Of a stretch of DNA of 64,000 bases, positions 51,392-60,382 are shown in pieces. Position 1 is the stretch's first letter. Each line of letters starts with the position of its first letter. A model generated the notes under the pieces. That model worked only from the letters and a program-made list of their open reading frames with translations, was not told the DNA's origin and ran no database searches. A program made the position numbers and the translations under genes. This DNA is from Mesorhizobium sp. GbtcB19 (GTDB lineage Bacteria; Pseudomonadota; Alphaproteobacteria; Rhizobiales; Rhizobiaceae): contig NZ_JAGXJY010000009.1 in the NCBI RefSeq assembly GCF_019091085.1, positions 1 through 64,000 on the forward strand. The letters are read 5' to 3'.

Positions 51392-52255
51392 ATGACCGCC
51401 AAGACCAACCGAATCTCCTTCCAGGGCGAGCCCGGCGCCAACTCCGACACCGCCTGCCGCAACATGTTCCCGTCGATGGAGCCGTTGCCTTGCCCGACCT
51501 TCGAGGATGCCTTCAACGCGGTCGAGACCGGCAAGGCCGAGCTCGCCATGATCCCGATCGAGAACACCATCGCCGGCCGCGTCGCCGACATCCATCACCT
51601 GTTGCCGGAATCGAAGCTGCACATCGTCGGGGAATATTTCCTGCCGATCCACTTCCAGCTCATGGTGCTGCCGGGGGTGAAGCGCGAAGAGATCAAGACC
51701 GTGCACAGCCATATCCATGCGCTGGGACAGTGCCGCAAATACATCCGCAAGAACGGCTGGAAGCCGGTGATCGCCGGCGACACGGCGGGTTCGGCGAAGA
51801 TGGTCTCCGAGGTCAGGGATCGCACCATGGCTTCGCTGGCGCCGGCTCTGGCCGCCGAGCTCTATGGCCTCGACATCATCGAGAAGAATGTCGAGGACAC
51901 CGACTCCAACGTCACCCGCTTCGTCGTCTTGACCAAGAACAAGCAATGGGTGGAGCGCCCGGCGCCGGACGCCAAGATGATGACGACCTTCATCTTCCGC
52001 GTCCGCAACGTGCCGGCCGCGCTCTACAAGGCCATGGGCGGCTTTGCCACCAACGGCATCAACATGACCAAGCTCGAGAGCTACCAGCTCGGCGCCTTCA
52101 CCGCGACGCTGTTCTACGCCGACATCGAAGGCCACCCGGACGATCCGCTGGTCAAGCTGGCGCTCGACGAACTGCGCTTCTTCTCACGCGAAATGCGCAT
52201 CCTCGGCGTCTATCCGGCCAGCGCCTCGCGCGAGCAGTGGAAGGTGGCGGACTAG
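51392..52255 (+). CDS. pheA: Prephenate dehydratase
   Basis: 287 aa. Starts FQGEPGANSDTAC, with the catalytic threonine in SNVTRFVVL (TRF motif) and a C-terminal ACT domain from about residue 195 (TTFIFRVRNVPAALYKAMGGF, NMTKLESYQLG). It makes phenylpyruvate from prephenate in phenylalanine synthesis and is probably inhibited by phenylalanine through the ACT domain. Monofunctional, without chorismate mutase. Confidence 0.95.
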   Translation: MTAKTNRISFQGEPGANSDTACRNMFPSMEPLPCPTFEDAFNAVETGKAELAMIPIENTIAGRVADIHHLLPESKLHIVGEYFLPIHFQLMVLPGVKREEIKTVHSHIHALGQCRKYIRKNGWKPVIAGDTAGSAKMVSEVRDRTMASLAPALAAELYGLDIIEKNVEDTDSNVTRFVVLTKNKQWVERPAPDAKMMTTFIFRVRNVPAALYKAMGGFATNGINMTKLESYQLGAFTATLFYADIEGHPDDPLVKLALDELRFFSREMRILGVYPASASREQWKVAD

Positions 52256-52294
52256 GCAAATTAATCCGCGAGGTTAGCCGAGACGCTCGCGCTT

Positions 52295-52461
52295 CGTCAT
52301 CCACGGGCGAAGCAAGGAGCGAAGCGACGCGCGCAGACCCGAGGATCCATTCCGTTACGCTGAAGCGCCGCCCACGGTGCAGAATTCTGCCCCGTTGCGC
52401 CCCTCGATTAGGTCACGGCATGGATTCCAGGGTCTTCGCTTCGCTACGCCCTGGAATGACG
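52295..52461. repeat. Type D intergenic repeat
   Basis: Ends are inverted: CGTCATCCACGGGCG at the left and CGCCCTGGAATGACG at the right, with AGACCCGAGGATCCAT and ATGGATTCCAGGGTCT inside them. The left arm matches 73-127. It occupies the gap between pheA and the convergent Dabb gene. Confidence 0.85.
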
Positions 52462-52504
52462 ACGTCACGAACGTCCGCGCTAATCTCGGATGTCGGCGCC
52501 GATT

Positions 52505-52807
52505 TCAGCCAAACCCCAACGGCACGTAGTCGATCTCCAAGAACTTCTCCACTTCCGGAACCCAGCGGTCGCGCACGAAGGCGACGTGGTCGGGATGCTC
52601 GTTGTAGCGCGTATAGGCGGCCTGGTCGGCGAACTCCATCGAGAAGCCGAACTGGTAGTCGTTCTTGGGGCTGACCTGGCGCAGCTGCTCGAAATGCGTA
52701 ACGCCCTTGATCCCGGTGAGGATCTTCTTCGCATCGTGCAGGAAGCGCTTCGCCTCCAGCGAATGCGGCTCGTGCTTCAGCGTGAACACGACGGTGTGAC
52801 GGATCAT
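52505..52807 (-). CDS. Dabb (stress-responsive alpha/beta barrel) family protein
   Basis: 100 aa from the ATG at 52807 with TAGGAGCC upstream. The Dabb pattern is clear: MIRHTVVFTLKHEPHS at the start, FGFSMEFADQAAYTRYNEHPDHVAFV in the second half. Dimeric ferredoxin-like fold; some members are stress proteins or small hydrolases. Follows nudC by 10 bp and is probably co-transcribed. Confidence 0.9.
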   Translation of the reverse strand: MIRHTVVFTLKHEPHSLEAKRFLHDAKKILTGIKGVTHFEQLRQVSPKNDYQFGFSMEFADQAAYTRYNEHPDHVAFVRDRWVPEVEKFLEIDYVPLGFG

Positions 52808-52817
52808 TTCTCGGCTC

Positions 52818-53759
52818 CTACTCGCTGTCGACCCAGGCGCGGATGAGGTGATGGGCAATCGCCCCTTTCGGCGGTGTAATCAAGCCGTCGGCATGCGTCC
52901 TGTCCAGCATCGAACGGACCTCGTCGCGCAAGAACCAGCGGCAGTCCTCCAACTCGTTGAGGTCGGCCTGGATGTCCTCGTTGAGCGGCTCGCCGAAGCA
53001 GCCGATCATCAGCGAATAGGGGAACGGCCAGGGTTGGCTGGCGTGATAGACGACGCGGCCGAGCCGTATGCCGGCTTCCTCCAGCGTCTCGCGCCGCACC
53101 GCCGCCTCGATCGTCTCGCCCGGTTCGATGAAGCCGGCAAGCGCTGAATACATGCCCGGGGCAAAATGCTTGCCGCGCCCGAGCAGGCATTTTTCGCGCG
53201 TCACCGTCAGCATGATCGCCACCGGGTCGGTGCGCGGGAAATGATCGGTGCCGCAGGCAGGGCAGTGGCGCCTGTAGCCTCCGGCCCGCATCTCCGAGCG
53301 GTTGCCGCATTTCGAGCAGAAGGCGTGGCTGGCATGCCAGGCCAGCAGTGCGGCTCCTTGCGCCAGCGCGCCGGCCGCCGCCTCGTCGATCAGCCCCTGC
53401 ATATAGACGGAGCGGTAGTCGATCGCCTTGACCGTCTCGGGCAGTTGTTCCGGCTCGACGCCGGCCGGCACCGCCAGCACCGGCCCGTTGTCGGAAAAGC
53501 CGAGCAGCACGCCTTGCCCGAGCGAAGCCTCGAAGGCCTGGCTTTCATCCGCCTCGAACCAGGGGTCGAACTTGCCGTCGTCGAGTTTCAGGTAGAGCCG
53601 GCCGGCATGCATCAGCATCAGCCGCGCGGTCCGGTCGGCCAGCGCTTTTTCGACCACATCGTCGGCGCGGTTCTCGGACTGACGGTCGATCCGGTTGCCG
53701 GCGAAACCGACGAACTGGCTCGGCTCGCGCAAAGGCGCGTCAAACAGGCGAAAGCTCAT
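52818..53759 (-). CDS. nudC: NAD(+) diphosphatase
   Basis: 313 aa. Zinc ribbon CSKCGNRSEMRAGGYRRHCPACG at about residues 165-187, then the Nudix box GFIEPGETIEAAVRRETLEEAGI and the NudC signature SQPWPFPYSLMIG. Cleaves NAD(H), and in relatives removes NAD caps from RNA. Second of a possible set HIT protein, nudC, Dabb. Confidence 0.95.
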   Translation of the reverse strand: MSFRLFDAPLREPSQFVGFAGNRIDRQSENRADDVVEKALADRTARLMLMHAGRLYLKLDDGKFDPWFEADESQAFEASLGQGVLLGFSDNGPVLAVPAGVEPEQLPETVKAIDYRSVYMQGLIDEAAAGALAQGAALLAWHASHAFCSKCGNRSEMRAGGYRRHCPACGTDHFPRTDPVAIMLTVTREKCLLGRGKHFAPGMYSALAGFIEPGETIEAAVRRETLEEAGIRLGRVVYHASQPWPFPYSLMIGCFGEPLNEDIQADLNELEDCRWFLRDEVRSMLDRTHADGLITPPKGAIAHHLIRAWVDSE

Positions 53760-53794
53760 GGGAACTCGGAATGTACAGGTGGATACTGGTCGGT

Positions 53795-54214
53795 TTATAG
53801 CGCCGCCTTGATCGTTTCGGCAAACCGCCTGATATCGGAGCGCTGGTAGGGTTCGCGGATGCCGTGTCCCCAGACTGGTCCCGGCCAGCCGGGATCGCCC
53901 TCGGAACGGGCGACGACATGGACGTGCAACTGGCGCACGATGTTGCCGAGCGCGCCGGTGTTGATCTTGGTGCAGCCGGTTACCCGCTTCAGCGCCTGCG
54001 CCACCATATTGGTCTCGAAGGTCAGCATCGCCTGGTCAAGCGGCGTCATTTCGTGGATTTCTTCCGTGCCCGGCCGCTGCGGCACCAGCACCAGCCAGGG
54101 CCAGCGGCGATCGTTCATCAGCCTGAGCTCGCAAAGGCCAAGCCACATGAGCTGCTCGCTGTCCGCCTCCAGTCGGGCGTCCAGCGTGAATCCGGCCTTG
54201 AGGCCAGGCAGCAT
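53795..54214 (-). CDS. HIT family protein
   Basis: 139 aa from the ATG at 54214, which has GAAGGAA upstream; an ATG at 54241 would add nine residues. The histidine triad is in LHVHVVARS. N-terminal WLGLCELRLMNDRRWPWLVLVPQ is typical of the diadenosine-type rhizobial HIT branch. Probably a nucleotide hydrolase or transferase. Confidence 0.9.
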   Translation of the reverse strand: MLPGLKAGFTLDARLEADSEQLMWLGLCELRLMNDRRWPWLVLVPQRPGTEEIHEMTPLDQAMLTFETNMVAQALKRVTGCTKINTGALGNIVRQLHVHVVARSEGDPGWPGPVWGHGIREPYQRSDIRRFAETIKAAL

Positions 54215-54392
54215 GGGCGTTTCCTTCGTTTTTTGTAGCATTCTTCAAACCAACGAACGCTAGAGCGGCGGCAAGGTGGCTGCAAGCGATTCATTGACCG
54301 CTCTTGGCGATTTGAAGGACTTTCCGGTCGCGATGCGGCGGCTGGTTCCAGCTCGGCCCTTGCATTTCATCGCCGAATTGCCGATATGGAGC

Positions 54393-54492
54393 GCGGGAGG
54401 TTGGTGGTGGACGATCCACTCGCCAACCGGGTCAGGTCCGGAAGGAAGCAGCCCTAACGAGCCCGGAACGGGTCATTGTTCCAGCCTCCCGC
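54393..54492 (+). ncRNA. ffs: Signal recognition particle 4.5S-type RNA
   Basis: The conserved apical hairpin GTCAGGTCCGGAAGGAAGCA with GCAGCCCTAA is present, and the ends GCGGGAGGTTGG and CCAGCCTCCCGC pair as the closing stem. About 100 bases, the bacterial small SRP size. It lies upstream of dnaX as in many alphaproteobacteria. The rest of the 357-bp gap holds no gene. Confidence 0.96.
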
Positions 54493-54598
54493 CTCTTCGC
54501 CTTTCTCCCGCGACATTGACGGCGCCAAGCCGTGCGGGCGAGACTATGCGCAGGAATCGGCCGCCTTCCGTCGCGGTCCTGGGAGCTTTTGACGGCGA

Positions 54599-56410
54599 AT
54601 GAGCGAAGCCGGAAATTTGGGGACGGAAAGCCTGCAAACGGAGAAGGCTGGTGCCTACCGGGTGCTGGCGCGCAAATATCGCCCCTCGAATTTTTCCGAG
54701 CTGATCGGCCAGGAGCCGATGGTCCGCACGCTGACCAATGCGTTCGCCACCGGCCGCATCGCCCAGGCCTGGATGCTGACGGGCGTGCGCGGTGTCGGCA
54801 AGACGACGACGGCGCGCATCCTCGCGCGCGCTCTCAACTACAAGACCTCGACCGTCGACCAGCCTTCCGTCGACCTTTCGATCCCCGGCGAGCACTGCCA
54901 GGCGATCATGGAAGGCCGCCACGTCGATGTCATTGAGATGGACGCCGCCTCGCACACCGGCATCGACGACATCAGGGACATCATCGACCGCGTGCGCTAC
55001 GCGCCGGTCTCGGCCCGCTACAAGGTCTACATCATCGACGAAGTGCACATGCTCTCCACCCAGGCCTTCAACGGCCTGCTGAAGACGCTGGAAGAGCCGC
55101 CGCCGCACGTCAAGTTCATCTTTGCCACCACCGAGATCCGCAAGGTGCCGATCACGGTCCTGTCGCGCTGCCAGCGCTTCGACCTGCGCCGCATCGATGC
55201 CGGCGCGCTGGTCGCGCATCTGTCTTCGATCGCCGCAAAGGAAGGCATAGCGGTTGACGATGATGCGCTGGCGATGATCGCGCGCGCCGCCGAAGGCTCG
55301 GCGCGCGATTCGCTTTCCATCCTCGACCAGGCGATCGCCCATGGCAGTGGCGCCGTCAGCGCGGATGCCGTGCGCGCCATGCTGGGCCTGGCCGACCGCG
55401 CCCGCATCATCGACCTGTTCGAACATGTCATGAAGGGCGACGTGGCGGCCGCGCTCGCCGAATTCCGCGCGCAATACGACACCGGCGCCGATCCGGCCGC
55501 TGTCCTCACCGATCTTGCCGAGTTCAACCACCTCGTCACCCGCCTGCGTTTCGTTCCCGCAGCCGCCGACGACGCTTCGCTCTCCGAGGACGAACGCCGG
55601 CGCGGCGCCGAATTCGCGAACGCGCTCTCGGTTCGGGTGCTGTCGCGGACCTGGCAGATGCTGCTCAAGGGCATCCCCGAGGTGCAGTCCTCCAACCGCC
55701 CGGTCAGCGCCGGCGAAATGGTCCTGATACGCCTGGCGCATGCCGCCGACCTGCCGACGCTGGACGAGGCGTTGAAATCGCTGGAAGGCGCAGGCCCGGT
55801 ATCGAATGGCGCGCCGCGCGCCAATGGCGCCCCCGCCGGCAATGGCGGTGGCGCAAGCGCTGTCGCACAGACGCGGATGCCGTCTTCCGCCGGCGGCGCG
55901 CAGACCATGCGGCTGGTCGAGGCGCAGCCGGTGCCGGAGGCCTTCGTTCCGGCGCCGGAGCCGGTCACGGAAACGCCTGTCGTTCCGGTCAAATCGCTGG
56001 CCGACATTGTTGCGCTTGCCGACGCCAATCGCGACATGGCTTTCAAGGTGCTCTTGAAACGCTGCGTGCGGCCGGTCCGCATCGAGCCCGGCCGTCTCGA
56101 CGTCACCCTGACCGACGACGCGCCGAAGATGCTGCTCAACGAGCTGACCGCCAAGCTGCGCGCCTGGACCGGTCGCAACTGGCTGGTGTCGCTGTCGAAG
56201 GAAGAGGGCGGCCAGACATTGGCCGAAATGGAGACGACGAAGCGCGAGAATGCCTTCTCCGACGCCAAGGCCGATCCGACGGTCGCCGCCATCCTTGCCC
56301 GGTTCCCCGGCGCCAAGATCATCGACGTGCGCATTCCGGACGTGCCGGAGGTGGAAGAGGCCGAGGCCGAAGTGCCGGTTGAGCCCGCGGCCGACGACGA
56401 CGAAATCTGA
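54599..56410 (+). CDS. dnaX: DNA polymerase III subunit gamma/tau
   Basis: 603 aa. Walker A GVRGVGKTTTAR, Walker B IIDEVHML, sensor motif LSRCQRFDLRR, then domain III and a long C-terminal tau region after an Asn/Gly/Ala-rich linker (about 400-425). The zinc-binding cysteine cluster of E. coli DnaX is reduced to one cysteine (GEHCQAIMEG), as I recall is normal for this group. No slippery frameshift site is evident. Conserved order SRP RNA, dnaX, ybaB, recR. Confidence 0.95.
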   Translation: MSEAGNLGTESLQTEKAGAYRVLARKYRPSNFSELIGQEPMVRTLTNAFATGRIAQAWMLTGVRGVGKTTTARILARALNYKTSTVDQPSVDLSIPGEHCQAIMEGRHVDVIEMDAASHTGIDDIRDIIDRVRYAPVSARYKVYIIDEVHMLSTQAFNGLLKTLEEPPPHVKFIFATTEIRKVPITVLSRCQRFDLRRIDAGALVAHLSSIAAKEGIAVDDDALAMIARAAEGSARDSLSILDQAIAHGSGAVSADAVRAMLGLADRARIIDLFEHVMKGDVAAALAEFRAQYDTGADPAAVLTDLAEFNHLVTRLRFVPAAADDASLSEDERRRGAEFANALSVRVLSRTWQMLLKGIPEVQSSNRPVSAGEMVLIRLAHAADLPTLDEALKSLEGAGPVSNGAPRANGAPAGNGGGASAVAQTRMPSSAGGAQTMRLVEAQPVPEAFVPAPEPVTETPVVPVKSLADIVALADANRDMAFKVLLKRCVRPVRIEPGRLDVTLTDDAPKMLLNELTAKLRAWTGRNWLVSLSKEEGGQTLAEMETTKRENAFSDAKADPTVAAILARFPGAKIIDVRIPDVPEVEEAEAEVPVEPAADDDEI

Positions 56411-56432
56411 AACAATCTTAGAGGACCACCCG

Positions 56433-56756
56433 ATGAAAGATCTTCTCGGCCTGATGGGTAAGGCGAAGGAAATGCAGGCCAAGTTCCAGGCCATGCAGGA
56501 TGAGATCGCGACGCTCGAAGCCACCGGCCAGGCCGGCGGCGGCCTGGTCAGCATCACGCTCACCGGCAAGTTCGAGATGAAGGCGCTGAAGATCGATCCC
56601 TCGCTTATCAAGGCCGACGAGGCTGAGATCCTCGAGGACCTCATCCTGGCCGCCCACAATGACGCCAAAAATAAGGTCGAGCAGGTGATGCAGGAGAAGA
56701 CCAAGGCGTTGACGGCGGGCCTGCCGATTCCGCCTGGAATGAAATTGCCGTTCTGA
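56433..56756 (+). CDS. ybaB: YbaB/EbfC family nucleoid-associated protein
   Basis: 107 aa from the ATG at 56433 with AGAGGA upstream, 22 bp after dnaX. MKDLLGLMGKAKEMQAKFQAMQ and the central KFEMKALKIDPSL are diagnostic. Dimeric DNA-binding protein co-transcribed with dnaX. Confidence 0.95.
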   Translation: MKDLLGLMGKAKEMQAKFQAMQDEIATLEATGQAGGGLVSITLTGKFEMKALKIDPSLIKADEAEILEDLILAAHNDAKNKVEQVMQEKTKALTAGLPIPPGMKLPF

Positions 56757-56970
56757 GCCGGCCTCCGCCAGTTAATTGATTATGAACGGAAATCGAGCGC
56801 CTGGGCCGTTGTTAACCATTTTGCCGGCGTTGCTCACGGGCTCATTTCGCGGCTTTCATAAAGTTTTACCCAAGTCCAGAAGTTGCTAACCCTCTAGCCA
56901 TCTTTTTGCCCGAAAGAGTCTCATTCTTGCCACATCTCGGGGCGGGCTGGCATCTGGACATGAGGCTTTT

Positions 56971-57963
56971 TTGGTGATCGCGACGCGATGGAAGACGCCG
57001 CTGCTGCTTATCGGCATCGCCGCTTCCCCCTTGCTCCTGGCCGGCTGCAGCCAGACCACTTCCTCCTCCCATAGCATGTCGGTGGCGAGCCTGACCGACG
57101 CTATCACGCCGAGCTTCCTCAGCACGCGCTCCTACAAATATTCGATGAAGGACAAGGAATGCCTGCAAAGGGCGATGTTCTTCGAATCCAACCGGTCGAG
57201 TCGCGACGGCATGATCGCCGTCGGCACGGTCGTCATGAACCGGCTGCGCTCGGGCCAGCACGGCAACACCATCTGCGAGGTGGTCGGCGAGCCGGGCCAG
57301 TTCGCTCCGGGCGTGCTGACGCGGCCGATGAATTCGCGGGCCCTGCCCGATGTCGAAGCGGCGGCGGATGCCGTGCTCAAGGGCGAGCGCAAGGCCAAGC
57401 TCAAGAACACGATGTATTTCCACACCGCTGGCCTGCGTTTCCCTTACAAGAACATGCACTACACGATGGTCGCCGGCGGCAACGCCTTTTATGAGAAGCG
57501 CGGCCGCAACTGGCAGCCGCTGCCGGACGAGCCGATGGTCGCCATGGCCTCCGACAAACAGCAGAAGATCGACCCGACCGCTCCGGTGCTGATGGCCTCC
57601 GCCGAGCCGGTGGTCAAGACGATCGTACGGTCCGACCCGTCCAAGCAGGTCGCGACGGACGCGGCCGAGCCGACGCTTCCGGCCAAGGCGATCGTTCCGG
57701 CCGAGCAGACCTATGTGACGGCTGCCGCGGCGCCATCGCAGAAGTCCGGTCGCCTCGCCCAGAAGCAGACGGTTGTGGCGATGCAGGAGCCGATGGCCGA
57801 ACCGGACGCCTCGCGTTTCGGCGGCACGATCAAGGGCCGCTACATCACCTCGGTGCCCAATGCTACGCAGGAAGCGTCGATGGGCTTCCAGTCGACGCCT
57901 GAGAACACCGACGCCATCGGCGCGATGATCGTCAGCCAGGACCGGCCGCTCGAAACCAACTGA
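56971..57963 (+). CDS. SleB-like cell wall hydrolase lipoprotein
   Basis: 330 aa with a TTG (56971) or GTG (56974) start; no in-frame ATG is near. Lipobox LLAGC at residue 26. The hydrolase_2 domain (about 65-165) has AMFFESNRSSRDGMIAVG with the catalytic glutamate, NRLRSGQHGNTICEVV and FHTAGLRFPY. The C-terminal half (about 190-330) is disordered and Ala/Pro/Lys-rich. Inserted between ybaB and recR, with its own 214-bp upstream gap, where TTAACCAT (a CtrA half-site pattern) occurs near 56814. It likely cuts peptidoglycan during growth or division. Confidence 0.88.
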   Translation: MVIATRWKTPLLLIGIAASPLLLAGCSQTTSSSHSMSVASLTDAITPSFLSTRSYKYSMKDKECLQRAMFFESNRSSRDGMIAVGTVVMNRLRSGQHGNTICEVVGEPGQFAPGVLTRPMNSRALPDVEAAADAVLKGERKAKLKNTMYFHTAGLRFPYKNMHYTMVAGGNAFYEKRGRNWQPLPDEPMVAMASDKQQKIDPTAPVLMASAEPVVKTIVRSDPSKQVATDAAEPTLPAKAIVPAEQTYVTAAAAPSQKSGRLAQKQTVVAMQEPMAEPDASRFGGTIKGRYITSVPNATQEASMGFQSTPENTDAIGAMIVSQDRPLETN

Positions 57964-58055
57964 ACACGGTTGCATGCAACGGCACAGGGCCCGTCTTGGC
58001 AGCATGGCGGGCCTTGTCCGTTGCTGGCTGTTCTGAAAAATCCTAGATCAGGGCG

Positions 58056-58661
58056 ATGTCGAAGAGAATCGCCGGACCGGAAATCGAACGCTTGATCCAG
58101 CTTCTGGCCAAAGTGCCGGGGCTCGGGCCACGTTCGGCGCGGCGCGCGGCACTCCATCTCATCAAGAAGAAGGAGCAACTGCTGGAGCCTTTGGCCGCCG
58201 CCATGGGCGAGGCGGTCGACAAGGTGCGTATCTGCTCGACCTGCGGCAATGTCGACACCTCCGACCCTTGCATGATCTGCACCGATCCGCGCCGTGATGC
58301 CGGCACGTTGATCGTCGTCGAGGACGTCTCCGACCTCTGGGCGCTGGAACGGGCCGCGGCCATGAACACGCGCTATCACGTGCTCGGCGGCACGCTGTCG
58401 CCGCTCGACGGCATCGGCCCGGACCAGCTCAACATCCGCACTTTGGTCGACCGCATCGCCGGCGGCGAGGTGAAGGAGGTGATCCTTGCCGTCAACGCGA
58501 CCGTCGAGGGGCAGACCACGGCGCACTACCTGACGGATCAGTTGTCGGGCTTCGAGGTCAAGGTGACGCGGCTGGCGCATGGCGTGCCTGTCGGCGGCGA
58601 GCTCGACTATCTCGACGAGGGGACGCTGGCCGCGGCGCTGCGATCGCGGACGGCGTTTTGA
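58056..58661 (+). CDS. recR: Recombination protein RecR
   Basis: 201 aa. HhH region GLGPRSARRAALHLI, C4 zinc finger CSTCGNVDTSDPCMIC, Toprim domain IVVEDVSDLWALE and the C-terminal Walker-B-like VTRLAHGVPVGGELDYLDEGT. Acts with RecF/RecO in gap repair. Confidence 0.96.
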   Translation: MSKRIAGPEIERLIQLLAKVPGLGPRSARRAALHLIKKKEQLLEPLAAAMGEAVDKVRICSTCGNVDTSDPCMICTDPRRDAGTLIVVEDVSDLWALERAAAMNTRYHVLGGTLSPLDGIGPDQLNIRTLVDRIAGGEVKEVILAVNATVEGQTTAHYLTDQLSGFEVKVTRLAHGVPVGGELDYLDEGTLAAALRSRTAF

Positions 58662-58713
58662 GGGGAAGAAGTCGGTGACAGGCGGATTTCCTCAAACGAT
58701 TGCACCCCGTCAC

Positions 58714-58869
58714 ACCCCCCTCTGCCCTGCCGGGCATCTCCCCCGCAAGGGGGGAGATTGGCAGTTTCGCCCCCGGCGCTCTTTCTGCAACGTTGGCCGT
58801 TGGCGAAAGCTTGCGCGACATCTGATCTCCGCCCTTGCGGGGGAGATGTCCGGCAGGACAGAGGGGGGT
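58714..58869. repeat. Type A palindromic element, copy 4
   Basis: Same orientation as copy 1: CCTGCCGGGCATCTCCCCC, AGATTGGCAGTTTCG, GGCGAAAGC, then AGATGTCCGGCAGGACAGAG. It lies between recR and the lytic transglycosylase and overlaps the only usable ATG of the latter (58846). Confidence 0.9.
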
Positions 58870-60117
58870 GCGAAGGAACGCGGCCTTTCCAGCGTCGCAT
58901 TTCTGTTGTTCGCACTGCTCGGTATCTTCTTCATCACCCCCACCCACGCAGCCCCCATCGACGACCAATTCCAGACCTGGCTGCAAACCGATCTCTGGCC
59001 GGAAGCCAAATCCAAAGGCATCTCGAAGAAAACCTTCGACGCCGCCTTCACCGGCGTGAAGCCGAACCTGAAGCTGCCCGACCTCGTCCTGCCCGGCGAG
59101 ACGCCGACGACGCCACAGAAGCAGCATCAGGCTGAATTCGGCCCGCCCGCCAATTATTTCGCCGAAAAAATCATCCGCGCCGTCACCACAGGCGGCCGGA
59201 CGCGTGAGAGCGCCAACGCAAGGGTGCTCGGATTGATCGAAAAGCGCTACGGCGTGCCGGGAGAGATCGTGCTGGCGATCTGGGGCCGCGAGACCGGTTT
59301 CGGCGCCGCCAAGATGCCTTATGACGCTTTCGAAGTGCTGGGCACCAAGGCCTTCATGTCGACGAAGAAGGATTTCTTCCGCACCGAGGTTCTGGCGGCG
59401 CTGGAAATCGTCGAGCGCGGGCTCGCCCCGGTCAACGCCATGAAGTCGTCCTGGGCTGGCGCGCTCGGCCAGCCGCAATTCATGCCGACATCGTTCCTCA
59501 AGCATGCCGTCGCTTTCGACGGCAACGGCAGGCCAGACATCTGGAATTCGACGCCCGACGTGCTCGCCTCGATCGCCAATTACTTCGTCCATTATGGCTG
59601 GGTGAAGGGGCGCGGCTGGGGCGTCGAGGTGACCGTGCCGGCAAACGTTTCGTGCTCGCTCGAAGGTCCCGATCAAGGCAAGAAGATATCGGACTGGGTG
59701 GCGATGGGCATCAGGCGCGCCGACAACAAGGCATTCCAGGCGAGCGAATTGAAAGCCGAAAGCTCTCTGCTCATGCCGGCCGGACGCAGCGGCCCGGCGT
59801 TTCTGGTCACGCCGAACTTCTATGTGATCAAGCAATACAACAACAGCGACCTCTACGGCCTGTTCATCGGTCATGCCGCCGATCGCATCGCCAAGGGCGA
59901 CGCCACCTTTATCGGCAGTTGGGGCGCGGTCGGCGACCTGCACCGGTCCGACATTGCCGCGCTGCAGCGAGCGCTGGAGGCCAAAGGCTATGATGTTGGC
60001 AGCGCCGACGGCCTTCCCGGCTTCAAGACCCGCCGCTCGATCGGTGTGTGGCAGGCGAAGAACGGCAAGCCCGCGACCTGTTTTCCCGATGCAGGCTTGG
60101 TCGCCCAACTGAAATGA
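58846..60117 (+). CDS. Lytic murein transglycosylase (MltB-like) with PG-binding domain
   Basis: 423 aa from the ATG at 58846. Residues 15-35 are a signal-peptide core (VAFLLFALLGIFFITPTHA). The transglycosylase part has the catalytic glutamate in IWGRETGFGAAK and SSWAGALGQPQFMPTSFLK; the C-terminal PG_binding_1 domain is at about 360-423 (IAALQRALEAKGYDVG). The first eleven or so codons lie in repeat copy 4, and GGGGGAG touches the ATG, a poor spacing. No other ATG lies before the signal-peptide core; an in-frame TTG at 58906 is the alternative. It cleaves peptidoglycan with anhydro-muropeptide release. Confidence 0.9.
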   Translation: MSGRTEGGAKERGLSSVAFLLFALLGIFFITPTHAAPIDDQFQTWLQTDLWPEAKSKGISKKTFDAAFTGVKPNLKLPDLVLPGETPTTPQKQHQAEFGPPANYFAEKIIRAVTTGGRTRESANARVLGLIEKRYGVPGEIVLAIWGRETGFGAAKMPYDAFEVLGTKAFMSTKKDFFRTEVLAALEIVERGLAPVNAMKSSWAGALGQPQFMPTSFLKHAVAFDGNGRPDIWNSTPDVLASIANYFVHYGWVKGRGWGVEVTVPANVSCSLEGPDQGKKISDWVAMGIRRADNKAFQASELKAESSLLMPAGRSGPAFLVTPNFYVIKQYNNSDLYGLFIGHAADRIAKGDATFIGSWGAVGDLHRSDIAALQRALEAKGYDVGSADGLPGFKTRRSIGVWQAKNGKPATCFPDAGLVAQLK

Positions 60118-60382
60118 CGGCTGCTTCATGGCCGCGGACCCTGGCAAATTTTTCCGGATCGACTGCTCCATTTAGCCGGCGCATGGGTCGACGGATCGCC
60201 GCCCGTTAGGTCCGATATGCCGTCTCGCAAAATGCATGTTGCGGAGCGGGCACCGTCGAATAGGGAGTTGACCAACTGGACAAAAACCACGACGGTACGT
60301 GGTCCAAGCCGCTGCCGGCTTCGCAAAGAATAATGAAGCCCTGAGCCGGGAACTCAGGTCAACAAAACAGGGAACGATCACC

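Noticed and set aside
54599..56410. Programmed frameshift in dnaX producing gamma and tau forms
   Set aside because: No A-rich slippery run or following strong stem-loop was seen at the expected place; the frame is continuous.
54473..56704. Long minus-strand frame opposite dnaX and across the SRP RNA
   Set aside because: It overlaps an essential gene and the conserved SRP RNA, and the protein is compositionally random.
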